Shown here: piece by piece, positions 25,008 through 33,882 of the stretch
Numbering within the stretch: position 1 is the stretch's first letter
Layout of the letters: every line of letters starts with the position of its first letter
From: Ornithobacterium rhinotracheale DSM 15997
GTDB taxonomy: Bacteria; Bacteroidota; Bacteroidia; Flavobacteriales; Weeksellaceae
Length of the DNA: 64,000 bases
Direction of reading: 5' to 3'
Assembly (NCBI RefSeq): GCF_000265465.1
Contig: NC_018016.1
Coordinates: 2,036,001 to 2,100,000, forward strand
Notes under the pieces: model-generated
The model's database searches: none
Seen by the model: only the letters and a program-made list of their open reading frames with translations
Told to the model about the DNA's origin: nothing
Program-made: the position numbers and the translations under genes

Positions 25008-25038
25008 TTGTGGAAATTTTAGAAAAAAATTATATTTA
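25008..25038 (+). promoter_or_regulatory. Candidate promoter of the two-gene unit
   Basis: TTG at 25008-25010 and TATATTTA at 25031-25038 are 20 bases apart, fitting the Bacteroidota TTTG/TANNTTTG arrangement except for the final base of the -7 box. The ATG follows 36 bases later at 25075. Confidence 0.45.
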
Positions 25039-25074
25039 CCCCATTAAATTATTTTTTAACTATAATAATCAAAG

Positions 25075-26085
25075 ATGGCTAATAACCCAAAATTAGAAGT
25101 TTATCAAGTTTGGCTTACACCCAAAGGGAGTAAAGACAAGACATTTAGAGATTTTTTCATTGAAACAAATTCTAAAGGTAGTTCGAGAGATGATAACAAT
25201 GCTACAATCTTCCTAGATTTTTTTAATGACTTCATTCATAAAATTGATACCGATGATTTTATAGCGAATTCTAAAAAGAAAAAAGCATTTACAGCTTATG
25301 ATACTCGACCAGTAGGGAAGTTTGAACCCTCAATTAAAATACATTCAAATAGATGTATTATAGAGGGGACTATTGAAGGTGGGAGATATGGACAAAAAAG
25401 AAATAAATCTTCATTTGGTAGTAAATTAGAAAAAGAAGATATTAAAGAGAATGATATTATTTTAGATAAATTTTACTTTTGCTTATTCACTCCTTTAAAT
25501 TCTGATTTAGGGATTCTATTTATTCAGTCGTATACCACTGATACCATATCGGATATTTTTACAGAGTTCATTAAATCAATTTTTTATCAAAAAGGGGTAT
25601 ATAATAAAGCCAAAGTGGAAAAGTTTGTCCCAAAGAGAATTGCTGATGAATTTAGAAATCACAGCCAAATAAAAAGATTCAAGTTCAGTAATCGTTTTGT
25701 TTTTGACCAAATGACAAACAATCCTATCGGAGTTGAATATGAAGAATTTATCATAAAAGTTGAAGCTGTTTCTAAAAATGGATTACCGAAAGAGTCTTTA
25801 TCTAATTGGCTGAAATCTATTAGTTCAAAATTATTCGATAGAAGAGCGTTAGGGAGTTTTAATAATGGAAAGGTTTATTTAAAAAATACAGAAACTACAA
25901 ATGAAAGTGCCTTTGACATAAATAGTGATTTTGATATAAAACCTGTAATTTATTTAAGGGGTAGAGTTGAAATTAAGGAGGATGGACTTCCTAATTTTGA
26001 GGATTTAAGTAAATTTTGTTTAACTCTATTAGATAAAGAAATAATACCTGAAGTGTATTGTAAAAATGAAATACAAGAGCGTTAA
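25075..26085 (+). CDS. Unknown soluble protein, first gene of a two-gene unit
   Basis: I do not recognise this 336-residue protein. It is charged, rich in Lys, Phe and Asp, and has no signal peptide or membrane helix. The N-terminal part (VYQVWLTPKGSKDKTFRDFF, then TIFLDFFNDFIHKI), the strand DKFYFCLFTPLNSDLGILFI near residue 136 and the late VIYLRGRVEIKEDG suggest a mixed alpha/beta sensor-like protein. The following membrane-protein gene overlaps its end by 20 bases, so the two are translationally coupled. Isolated with its own promoter in an ICE cargo slot, the pair looks like a defence or immunity-type module, but this is speculation. Confidence 0.5.
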   Translation: MANNPKLEVYQVWLTPKGSKDKTFRDFFIETNSKGSSRDDNNATIFLDFFNDFIHKIDTDDFIANSKKKKAFTAYDTRPVGKFEPSIKIHSNRCIIEGTIEGGRYGQKRNKSSFGSKLEKEDIKENDIILDKFYFCLFTPLNSDLGILFIQSYTTDTISDIFTEFIKSIFYQKGVYNKAKVEKFVPKRIADEFRNHSQIKRFKFSNRFVFDQMTNNPIGVEYEEFIIKVEAVSKNGLPKESLSNWLKSISSKLFDRRALGSFNNGKVYLKNTETTNESAFDINSDFDIKPVIYLRGRVEIKEDGLPNFEDLSKFCLTLLDKEIIPEVYCKNEIQER

Positions 26086-26707
26086 ATATTACATAGGTAG
26101 ATTAATTTCTGATGGTCAGAAATGGCAAAATATGAATATTAATGGTAAGGAAGTAAAACCTATATGCTATTTTAGTAAAATTCAGTTCATACTTATTTTC
26201 ATATCCATTTCGATGGTGTTCTTTGTTACTAAAAACGGATTTAATAAGGATTTTATTGGTTATATAATCGCTTCCTTATCAATATTCATAGGTTTATTTT
26301 TAACTCTAGTATTGACTATATTTGATAAATTTCAAAAGATAAATTTTGAACAAATTAATTTATCTGATAAGGATAAGATTATTTTAATTCAAAGAAAGAA
26401 TTTTTTCAAGCAATTTACCGCCTTAACTAGTTATTCTATTTTATTATCTACACTTTGTATATTTCTACTGAGCTTATCATTACTAATGGATATATTAAAG
26501 GTTAATATTTATAATTTTAAAATTATTAAATCTATAGAAGATATAAATTGCAAAAATTTCCTCAATGGAGTTGGTCTTTTTTTTATAGTAGTTTATCGTA
26601 TTTCAGTTCTATATTTTTTATTAGATTTCTTTTTAATGATCCTTTATGTACTTTCAAGTATTTATACTTATATTACTTTAGAATTTGATAGAAAAAAAAT
26701 ATCATAA
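26066..26707 (+). CDS. Unknown four-helix membrane protein, second gene of the unit
   Basis: This 213-residue protein has four predicted membrane helices: IQFILIFISISMVFF (about residue 40), FIGYIIASLSIFIGLFLTLV (63-85), YSILLSTLCIFLLSLSLLM (123-142) and GVGLFFIVVYRISVLYFLLD (167-190). A charged cytoplasmic segment (FDKFQKINFEQINLSDKD) separates helices 2 and 3, a 2+2 layout. No family is recognised. It starts inside the end of the preceding gene. Two-gene systems pairing a soluble sensor with a small membrane effector are common in phage defence; the similarity is only architectural. Confidence 0.5.
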   Translation: MKYKSVKYYIGRLISDGQKWQNMNINGKEVKPICYFSKIQFILIFISISMVFFVTKNGFNKDFIGYIIASLSIFIGLFLTLVLTIFDKFQKINFEQINLSDKDKIILIQRKNFFKQFTALTSYSILLSTLCIFLLSLSLLMDILKVNIYNFKIIKSIEDINCKNFLNGVGLFFIVVYRISVLYFLLDFFLMILYVLSSIYTYITLEFDRKKIS

Positions 26708-26779
26708 ATACTATAAGTAGAAAAATTATGTTGTTTTTAAACTGTCATGAAAAAGGAAATAGTATATTTTATGAGTTCG

Positions 26780-27155
26780 CATTCTCTTTTCAGTAGTTTG
26801 TGTTATAAATAGATAATAGATAACTAATGATTTAAAAAAAGAGGTTCGTTAAAGTATCTTTCGTAGGAACGCGTAAGAATGCTTAGTTTTTCCTTTTGAA
26901 TATTTTTTGGCTCGTAGTTTTCTTTAGTAAACTAATCTTGTTTATGAACGATACAAAAGTTGGGTAATACTTTGACGGCTTTAGCCATATCGAGTGTAGA
27001 TTGTCGTAATCATTAGAAGAAATTGTAAATAATTCTGGGAGGGCAATCTTAAAGCCGATACTAATATCGGCTTCTTTGGATAGCACACAAGCCTCTTCAA
27101 TGGCTAACAAAGGAAATTTATGCTCCAATGTTGCTGTTTTGGATATATTTCTCAT
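26780..27155 (-). pseudogene. traG: 5' remnant of traG (VirB4-type ATPase), decayed
   Basis: The start is the normal TraG opening: MRNISKTATLEHKFPLLAIE and ISIGFKIALPELFTISSNDY. After about 58 codons a frameshift moves the homology to another frame (AKAVKVLPNFCIVHKQD, then a stop where Trp is expected, then FTKENYEPKNIQKEKLS, SYERYFNEPLF). It fades near 26780 with a further shift (TTEKRMRTHK). No Walker motif is left, so the energy-supplying ATPase of the transfer apparatus is missing. It overlaps traF by 38 bases, as in intact operons. Confidence 0.85.
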
Positions 27156-27492
27156 AAGTTGGGGAATTAGTAGGTTGGATAAATCGACGGATAGCCTTTC
27201 GGTGGATAAGGTATTTAGGATGTCTTCTATTGGCGGCTATTTTCATTAAGCCGTGTTCGCCATATTTTCGGTTCAGCGAAAAAGTCTGCCAAATGACCAA
27301 ACTCGCCAATAGGACACCTAAACCAATCGTGATATAAGGACTTACGCCCACTATATATAGTACCATAGTGAGTAAAAGGACGCCCAATAAACCGCCTGCG
27401 AAAATAAACAGGTATTGGGCTTTGAGTCCTTTAAACTCTACCGTTCTACCGATGCCTTTATTGATGGCAAAACTCTTTTTCTTTCTTTCCAT
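27118..27492 (-). CDS. traF: Conjugal transfer protein TraF (DUF4133)
   Basis: This 124-residue VirB3-like inner-membrane protein matches DUF4133: FAINKGIGRTVEFKGLKAQY at the start, two hydrophobic helices (LFIFAGGLLGVLLLTMVLYI and ITIGLGVLLASLVIW) and the end FIQPTNSPTYEK. The start MERKKKSF was preferred over an upstream in-frame start that overlaps traE deeply. It is intact and lies between traE and the traG remnant. Confidence 0.88.
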   Translation of the reverse strand: MERKKKSFAINKGIGRTVEFKGLKAQYLFIFAGGLLGVLLLTMVLYIVGVSPYITIGLGVLLASLVIWQTFSLNRKYGEHGLMKIAANRRHPKYLIHRKAIRRFIQPTNSPTYEKYIQNSNIGA

Positions 27493-27503
27493 AGGACTAT
27501 CGT

Positions 27504-27815
27504 TTATAAAAAGAAAGACCTTAGAATGGTAGCGGCTACAATCAAAAAGATACAGGCACCAAACCACGAAGCGGCGGTTTTGCTTGTATCAGGATCTCCG
27601 TTAGAGAATTTGTTGTAGACTTTCACGCCACCGATTAGTCCAACCACTGCACCAATCGCATAGATAAGTTTGGTAGCGGGGTCGAAATAAGAAGTAACCA
27701 TTTTGGTGGCTTCGTTGATTCCACCTACGCCATTGCCCTGCTGGGCAAAAAGGCTAAAAGAAGTTAAAAACAAAGCAATCATTAAGCTTGTTTTTAAGAA
27801 CGTTTGTTTTGCCAT
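27504..27815 (-). CDS. traE: Conjugal transfer protein TraE (DUF4134)
   Basis: This 103-residue VirB2-like protein, the presumed pilin-type subunit, has a signal peptide (LKTSLMIALFLTSFSLFAQQ), then GNGVGGINEATKMVTSYFDP, and two membrane helices (LIYAIGAVVGLIGGVKVYN and TAASWFGACIFLIVAATIL). It is the typical DUF4134 pattern and complete. The start MAKQTFLKTSL was chosen as the beginning of the signal peptide; upstream in-frame codons are unlikely to be used. Confidence 0.9.
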   Translation of the reverse strand: MAKQTFLKTSLMIALFLTSFSLFAQQGNGVGGINEATKMVTSYFDPATKLIYAIGAVVGLIGGVKVYNKFSNGDPDTSKTAASWFGACIFLIVAATILRSFFL

Positions 27816-27926
27816 TTTTTTGTGCTTTTTAAAATTTATAACACAAATGTATAGGCACACTTTCAATGGGTTACACGCTTGGCTTGTTTTGGAATTTTAT
27901 GGCAGGGAATGGCTGGTTTAAAAATA

Positions 27927-27958
27927 TTTGTATGTTAAAAATTTATATTCTACATTTG
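27927..27958 (+). promoter_or_regulatory. Good Bacteroidota promoter before the siderophore receptor gene
   Basis: TTTG (27927-27930) and TACATTTG (27951-27958) are separated by 20 bases, an exact fit to the TTTG/TANNTTTG consensus. The ATG is at 27994, 35 bases on. No Fur-like operator was recognised by eye. Confidence 0.75.
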
Positions 27959-27993
27959 CTTATGTTTATTGAATCTAAATTAAAACAATAAAA

Positions 27994-30135
27994 ATGAAAA
28001 AAGTATTATTGCCAATTATTCTGATTGGAGGATGTGTTCAGTTTATGAATGCACAACAAAAAGAGGATAGCATAAAAGTGCAGAAGTTAAAAGAAGTTAT
28101 TGTTACAGGTAAGTATTATAAAAAGAATTATACGGCAAAAGAATCTTCTAAATCTCTACGTGTGGAAACTCCTATTCTTAATCAACCTCAAAATGTACAA
28201 ATTATTACCCACGGAGCTTTAGCAGATCAGCAGATTTTAGGTATTGGCGATGGGCTCATAAGAAATGTAAGTGGAGCTACCAAACTAGAACACTGGGGTG
28301 ATCTTTATGCTCATATAAATATGCGTGGAACGAGGGCGGCTGCATTTATGAATGGGACAAATATTACAACACAATGGGGACCTCTATCGGAAGATATGAG
28401 TTATGTTGATAGAATTGAGTTTGTAAAAGGACCAGCAGGTTTTATGATTTCCTATGGGGAGCCTAGTGGACTATATAATATAGTGACGAAATCCCCTTTC
28501 TTCAGCGAAAAAATAACGGGGAGTATAGGTATTACAACGGGAAGTTATAATTTATACCGTTCAGAGGCCGATATTAATACTAAATTAAATGATAAACTAG
28601 CAGTAAGGCTTAATCTAATGGGAAAAAACTCCAAATCATTTAGATCCTATGATTTTAATGATAGGTATGTAGTAAATCCTTCTCTGAAATATAAACTTAC
28701 AAATAAAACGATACTTACTGCAGAATATATTTATCAAAAAGCCAAAATGAGTCAAGTTGGCTCCTATTATATGTTCAGCCAAAAAGGTTATGCAAAGTAT
28801 CCCCAAGAACTAACACTCAGTGATCCTAAACTCCCCGCAACAACAATTGATGAACATTACGCCAATATTAATTTACAATCACAGTTGAGTGATCATTGGA
28901 AACTAACAACTCAACTATCTTATATGTCAGATGATCAAATGGGAGGTTCCATATGGCCTTCTGCTGTAACTAAAAAAGATGAAGTTGTAAGAGAATTTAG
29001 TTTTTGGAAATCGAAGACACAAATGAAGTTTGCTCAAATCTTTTTAAATGGGAAATTGCAGACGGGCAATATTACTCACAGAATCTTAACAGGTTTGGAT
29101 TTAGCCGATAAAAGTTTTTTGGCAGATTGGTCTCAAAAAGGGCTTTTAGATAAAGTAGATAAGCCCTATGATCCAACCAAATCATATCATCCAGCAGAAA
29201 ATGGGTATCCAACTTATGATCATTCAAAACCTTTAGAAGAAATAGGTACGCCTATAGCTCAATCTTACACTAGCGTTTATTTGCAAGATGAAGTGGCATT
29301 TTTAGAGGATAAAATTAGGCTTACCTTAGCGGGTAGATATACTGATGCCTTTATGAATAAATACGGAAAAGAAGCCAACGCAAGGAAGTTTACACCCCGA
29401 GTTGGGGTAAGTCTTAGTCCAATAGAAGATCTTTCTATTTATGGGCTCTACGATCAAGCTTTTATGCCACAATTGGGCATTGTGAGAGGGAAAGATGATG
29501 TACCGCCTATCACTGGAACTAATTACGAATTGGGAATAAAAAAAGACTGGATGAATGGGAAATGGAATACCTCTCTATCAATCTATAAAATCATAAAAAA
29601 TGATGAATTAATTAGTGATCCAAATAACAAAAAAGGGGAGCAATACTCTATCGTAAAAGGACAATCTGTAGCCAAAGGATTGGAATTTGATGTTAAAGGA
29701 GAAGTTTTTGAGGGAATGAATGTAATACTTAATTATGCATTGACCGACAATAAGATAACTAAATCTAATATCCCAACTCTAAAAGAAGGTGATAAAGTCT
29801 CAGGGTACGCCAAACATAATTTTAATACTTGGCTAAATTATCAAATTCCTCAAGGGGCTTTAAAAGGTTTTGGCGCCTCACTCGGGTATACTTTTCTTAA
29901 AGATAGAACCACATGGAATTGGAATGATGTGAATGATGTTCAGCCATTAAGCAATTAAAAGAAATGGGATGCAGGGCTGTTCTGGGGGAACAAAACGATG
30001 GATGTGCGGTTAAATGTTTATAACTTAACTAATGAATACTTGTATAGTGGCTCTTATTATGGCTATGGAAATTATTACTACTACCAAGCAGAGGCTCCAA
30101 GAAACTGGCGCCTATCTATTGCTTATAAATTTTAA
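27994..30135 (+). pseudogene. TonB-dependent siderophore receptor with a premature stop near the end
   Basis: The first 654 codons give a signal peptide, KLKEVIVTG (TonB-box-like start), a plug domain (IITHGALADQQILGIGDGL, INMRGTRAAAFMNG, DRIEFVKGPAGFMISYGEPS) and most of the barrel. A TAA at 29956-29958 interrupts; the same frame then runs 58 codons further (KKWDAGLFWGNKTMDVRLNV, NVYNLTNEYLY, NWRLSIAYKF) to a normal stop at 30135. The lost part holds the last barrel strands and terminal Phe required for assembly. CAA to TAA is the simplest cause. It would import ferric siderophores. It pairs with the PepSY gene downstream. Confidence 0.85.
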
Positions 30136-30147
30136 ATAAATTAAAGG

Positions 30148-30178
30148 GGTAGCTCTCAATAGGAGAGTTAGCCTTTTC
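30148..30178 (+). terminator. Hairpin after the siderophore receptor gene
   Basis: GGTAGCTCTC (30148-30157) pairs with GAGAGTTAGCC (30163-30173) around a short loop, followed by TTTT. It may partly end transcription before the PepSY gene or only lower its expression. Confidence 0.6.
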
Positions 30179-30193
30179 GATTATTATGACTAT

Positions 30194-31399
30194 ATGAAAA
30201 GAAAGAAAACCAAGAAAACAAGATTCAAAAATATTATAAGTAAACTCCATTTATGGTTTGGACTAGCAATTGGAGTATTAATCTTCATTATTTCCATAAC
30301 AGGTGCACTGTATGTATTTAAAGATGAGATTCAGAACTCTCTTCGCAAAGAAGTTTTATATCATGGTGAGCCAGGTATTGAAAACAAGAAAACATTGCCT
30401 CTTTCTATTTTGGAACAAAAAGTTAATACACAAACTAAAATTCCTTACCCAGTCCATTGGGCTACTATTCCATTAGATAAATCTAGAAGTTATGAGTTCC
30501 ATTATTTCGAAAAAAACTTAGATGCATGGAATTATTTTGATGAATTTATAGTATACAAAACAGCCTATGTAAATCCATTCACAGGAAAAGTTTTAAAAGT
30601 TTATGATGAAAAAATGGGATTTTTTAATATTGTAAAATTTATTCATTGGAGTTTTTTACTAAAATCTAGTTGGGGAACATATTTGGTAGGGATTCCTGTT
30701 CTAATATTTATTTTTATGCTTATTTCAGGAATTATTTTGTGGTGGCCTAAAAATAAGAAAGCAAGAAGGCAACGAGTTTGGTTCCAATGGAAAAATATTA
30801 AATCTTGGAGAAGGAAAAATTATGATTTACATTCTATTTTAGGTTTTTATAGTGCTTTTGCAGCTTTAATTATAGCAATAACAGGTGTTTTTTATTCATT
30901 CTTTTTAGTCAAAATTTTAGTATATTTCCTATTCTCTGGAGGCAAGACTGAATATCCTTTTTTTACGGAATATAAAACTACTGCACCTATTGAGATGAAA
31001 ACAGAATATACATTAGATAAAATTGCAGAACAAGTAGAAGCATTATTCCCCAAAGCCTACGCTTATAATTTAGACTTTGGACACGAACATAAAGATGATC
31101 ATCAACACCCTAATCTTTCGGTTTATGTAAAAGATCTTTCTTATTCTTATCATAGAAATAATACACTTATTTTCGACGAAAACTCAGGTGAATTATTGAA
31201 AATTCATCGCCATATGGATAAAAACTTTGGAGAAAAAGTAGTTGCAGCCAATTATGATATTCATGTGGGGGCTATACTAGGAATTTGGACAAAGATATTA
31301 GCTTTCATTATCAGCCTTATATGTGCATCTCTACCTATTACAGGTTTTTTAGTTTGGTGGGGAAGAAAAAATAAAAAAATAAAAAATATTCCATCCTAG
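30194..31399 (+). CDS. PepSY-associated transmembrane protein (ferric-siderophore reductase-like)
   Basis: This 401-residue inner-membrane protein has the PepSY_TM pattern: an N-terminal KLHLWFGLAIGVLIFIISIT (about residues 17-36), KFIHWSFLLKSSWGTYLVGI (near 148), LHSILGFYSAFAALIIAITG (near 212), a periplasmic part with His-rich HEHKDDHQHP, and a last helix ending in FLVWWGRKNKK. His residues inside the helices fit heme ligation. Such proteins usually sit beside siderophore receptors and are thought to reduce imported ferric siderophores. It is intact and co-directional with the receptor. Confidence 0.85.
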   Translation: MKRKKTKKTRFKNIISKLHLWFGLAIGVLIFIISITGALYVFKDEIQNSLRKEVLYHGEPGIENKKTLPLSILEQKVNTQTKIPYPVHWATIPLDKSRSYEFHYFEKNLDAWNYFDEFIVYKTAYVNPFTGKVLKVYDEKMGFFNIVKFIHWSFLLKSSWGTYLVGIPVLIFIFMLISGIILWWPKNKKARRQRVWFQWKNIKSWRRKNYDLHSILGFYSAFAALIIAITGVFYSFFLVKILVYFLFSGGKTEYPFFTEYKTTAPIEMKTEYTLDKIAEQVEALFPKAYAYNLDFGHEHKDDHQHPNLSVYVKDLSYSYHRNNTLIFDENSGELLKIHRHMDKNFGEKVVAANYDIHVGAILGIWTKILAFIISLICASLPITGFLVWWGRKNKKIKNIPS

Positions 31400-31444
31400 C
31401 ATTCATAGCCTTCTTAATCTTTTACAAGATACTTTTTAAGACTC

Positions 31445-32065
31445 TCACACAAAATCCCCAATATCAAAGTCCTCTTTACTTTTTGTAGGAGGACTTTTTA
31501 AGTTTCTGTCTAATAGTTCAGAAACTCGTTTTTTGGCTTGTGGCAATACTTTCTCAATTTGGTTTAGTAATTCGGTATCACTGAGTTTTTTGGCTATTGA
31601 GGTAGCCTGTCGTTCTTCCTCTTTATCTAATTCTTTCTTTGTTAATAAAGGCTCTACCTGTGCTAATTCTTCAAAGGATAATCCTGTAGCAAAATCATCG
31701 TCTTCTTCGGGAGTACGCAAGGCTCGGAGTTCCTCCTCCTCATCTTCATTGAGTTCCTTGCTAAATATCGCTTCTAAATCCTCATCAGGAATTTGTGCTG
31801 GAATAGAAGTTTTTTTAGGCTCTGGCTGCGCCATCGTAGGTTCCTCGTTTGAAGATGATGGCTCCGTAGTTTCTTGTGCTGGTTCATCAACTTTGGAAGC
31901 AACAAATTTACTCTTACCTACCACTGTATAAGGCTGTTCTTTTTTAGGTTTTGGGGGAATTCCACTTCTTGGATTAGAAGTTTTATTTTTTGGTCTTAAA
32001 AAATTTCTTTCCCATAATAGAAAGAATATGATAATAAACAACAGGATAATAATAATCTTTTCCAT
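31445..32065 (-). CDS. traD: Conjugal transfer protein TraD-like (DUF4122-type)
   Basis: This 206-residue protein has one N-terminal membrane helix (IIIILLFIIIFFLLWE) and a very acidic low-complexity cytoplasmic part (residues 60-150), ending in a helix KVLPQAKKRVSELLDRN. It matches the poorly conserved protein between traC and traE in CTnDOT-type operons; the name rests mainly on that position. It starts 3 bases after the DUF3408 gene stop. The siderophore cargo was inserted between it and traE. Confidence 0.65.
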   Translation of the reverse strand: MEKIIIILLFIIIFFLLWERNFLRPKNKTSNPRSGIPPKPKKEQPYTVVGKSKFVASKVDEPAQETTEPSSSNEEPTMAQPEPKKTSIPAQIPDEDLEAIFSKELNEDEEEELRALRTPEEDDDFATGLSFEELAQVEPLLTKKELDKEEERQATSIAKKLSDTELLNQIEKVLPQAKKRVSELLDRNLKSPPTKSKEDFDIGDFV

Positions 32066-32068
32066 AAC

Positions 32069-32518
32069 TTAAAATATTGGTTTATACTTGTCTTTGAATG
32101 CTTTTTTAATTTCCTTTTCATAGCGATTAAAATGGTCTTTTAACAGATTATCGAGATAATTGTAAATGGATATTTTGTCCTCTCCAATTACCTGTACAAT
32201 TTGAACAATTCTGCGATGAAACTCGGGGCGGATATATACCGATTTTCCATTTCGTGCTGAAGTTTCTCCAGAACTAAAAAACAAACTTTCATAGGTTTCT
32301 ACATCTGTTTTCTTAAGCCTTGTAGATGTTGATGCCTTTTGTTCAGGCTTGAGCATATTTGCAGGTTCTATGTTCTGAGTTTTGTTATCTGAAACAATCT
32401 CATCTTTAATTGGCTCTGATGTTTTAGCCGAATCTTTTACAACTGATATCTCCTCTCTTTTTCCTGCCATTAGCTCCATTAACTCGCTTTCGTTGATAGG
32501 ATTTCTTTTCTTGCTCAT
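32069..32518 (-). CDS. DUF3408 protein (TraB/TraC-type)
   Basis: This 149-residue protein has a disordered charged N-terminal half and a conserved C-terminal half with SVYIRPEFHRRIVQIVQVIG, SIYNYLDNLLKDHF and EKEIKKAFKDK, the DUF3408 pattern (a ribbon-helix-helix-like DNA-binding domain). In the CTnDOT operon this is TraB or TraC. The 4-base overlap with the ParA gene suggests coupled translation and a joint role, perhaps as the DNA-binding partner of the ParA-like ATPase. Confidence 0.8.
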   Translation of the reverse strand: MSKKRNPINESELMELMAGKREEISVVKDSAKTSEPIKDEIVSDNKTQNIEPANMLKPEQKASTSTRLKKTDVETYESLFFSSGETSARNGKSVYIRPEFHRRIVQIVQVIGEDKISIYNYLDNLLKDHFNRYEKEIKKAFKDKYKPIF

Positions 32519-33276
32519 ACTTCTATTATTTTTACAAATTCCTTAATAAAATCATCCAAATGACAACCACTCATAAGTCGTTTGTCTGCGGGCATTAAAG
32601 TGGAACGAAATACATATTTCTGATTACCGCTTCCGTCTTTTCGGAAGCGTTTACTGTCCGAGATAAAACTCTGCATCATAGACAAATTCAATTCTGCAAT
32701 AACATTTTCGTAGATTTTATACAATGGCGATTTTTCTCGTCCATCGACTTGGTTCCAAAACAAATGCACGGTTTGTATAGCACTCTCCATATTTTTGGCA
32801 ATGATGTTGGAAAGTACTTCTGTAAAACTGAGAGTACTTTCAATCACCACCCTATCGGCAGTGATGGGCGCAAAAATATGATTGATATGGGATAGAACGG
32901 TCAAAATACCTGCGGTATTAACCGTTCCAGGCATATCGAATAGCACTATATCAATATCATAAGGCGTTTCGTTGATAAATTCTTCTGCCTTTTGAATTGC
33001 CTCACTAGATTTGCAAGTGATAATCGGGTAGGCTTTTTTGTTAATGGAGCTGAATAGCTCGTGAGCTTTCTGCTTGAAATGTTCATTCTGCATCACGATT
33101 TTTAAATCCTGTTCCCGTAGATTACTGATACTATGCTGTGGGTAATCACAATCGAATACTACTACATTATAGCCCATTCGGTAATGGAGCAAGCTGGCGA
33201 CTAAAATCGTAAAAGTGGTTTTTCCTACACCGCCCTTTTGAGTGGCAAAGCTGACAAATTTGGGTTCTTTTTTCAT
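32515..33276 (-). CDS. traA: ParA/MinD-family ATPase (TraA)
   Basis: This 253-residue P-loop ATPase has the deviant Walker A QKGGVGKTTFTILVASLL (residues 13-30) with the signature Lys, VVFDCDYPQHS, and IVLFDMPGTVNTAG as Walker B-like. It is the first gene of the leftward operon and would work with the DUF3408 protein in positioning or maintaining the element. Directly upstream lies the GTAC/ATAC-rich repeat tract, which may be its binding or regulatory region. Confidence 0.9.
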   Translation of the reverse strand: MKKEPKFVSFATQKGGVGKTTFTILVASLLHYRMGYNVVVFDCDYPQHSISNLREQDLKIVMQNEHFKQKAHELFSSINKKAYPIITCKSSEAIQKAEEFINETPYDIDIVLFDMPGTVNTAGILTVLSHINHIFAPITADRVVIESTLSFTEVLSNIIAKNMESAIQTVHLFWNQVDGREKSPLYKIYENVIAELNLSMMQSFISDSKRFRKDGSGNQKYVFRSTLMPADKRLMSGCHLDDFIKEFVKIIEV

Positions 33277-33295
33277 ATGTCTAATTTTTAATGAA

Positions 33296-33470
33296 TATTT
33301 AGGTATATACTTACTTACCTATATACATATGTACATATATATGTACTTATGTAGGTACTTACTTATATACTTGCATATATACTTATGCAGGTACGTACAT
33401 ATGTACTTACATACTTATGTAGGTATGTAGCTACGTAGCTACGTATGTATGTACATACGTATATACGCAC
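33296..33470. repeat. Degenerate tetranucleotide tract (GTAC/TAAG/ATAC steps) upstream of traA
   Basis: About 170 bases consist almost only of shuffled 4-base steps such as ACTT, ATGT, AGGT, ACTT and ATAT, with many GTAC and TACGTA palindromes (for example GTAGCTACGTAGCTACGTA near 33426). It begins about 20 bases before the traA start codon and lies in its leader. No coding sense is credible. A centromere-like site for the ParA-type ATPase or a regulatory leader are both possible. Confidence 0.85.
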
Positions 33471-33639
33471 AAAGGAACATTAAGCAGGAATATAGCTGAA
33501 ATAGGCGGTATTTCTTGGCATTTTATGGCGTTTTATGGCACATAAAAAATCATTGTTAGCTCAGGCTTTATCCGTTGTTTTGCTATGGAAACAGAATAAT
33601 AGGTAGCCTTTAAAAAAAGACAGGGTCTTTTTACCAAAA

Positions 33640-33800
33640 ATAAAAGCTATTCACAACACGAACGATAGTGAGTGTTTTCTGTTCACCCGAACAGAGCAAG
33701 TTGTGTTTTGAGGCACCGAAAACCTTTTACGGCACTCAAAACCAACTTGTCCTTGCAGGAGGCTAAAATCCCTTCGAAGTCGGGATTTTTTAATATTAAA
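33640..33800. other. Candidate oriT region
   Basis: The stretch between traA and the former mobA site contains a motif-rich segment (GTTCACCCGAACAGAGCAAG near 33680, TGAGGCACCGAAAACC near 33710) and ends in the hairpin AAAATCCC/GGGATTTTT (33767-33792). In related ICEs the nick site lies just upstream of mobA in such a place. Two 12-base near-copies, GGCATTTTATGG and GGCGTTTTATGG, lie at about 33518-33540. The nick site itself cannot be pointed out by eye. Confidence 0.4.
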
Positions 33801-33882
33801 ATGGATATAAAATGGAAAAAGATAATAAGCAACTACTGTACGTCGTCAAACTAAAGTTTACTGAGGCTAATATAGTAAACAA

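Noticed and set aside
31533-31931. 132-residue Ser-rich plus-strand reading frame
   Set aside because: It is antisense to traD, whose acidic codons give a Ser-rich mirror frame; it has no ribosome site or family.
33296-33470. CRISPR-like array in the repetitive tract before traA
   Set aside because: There are no repeat units of constant length and no unique spacers; the tract is shuffled 4-base steps.
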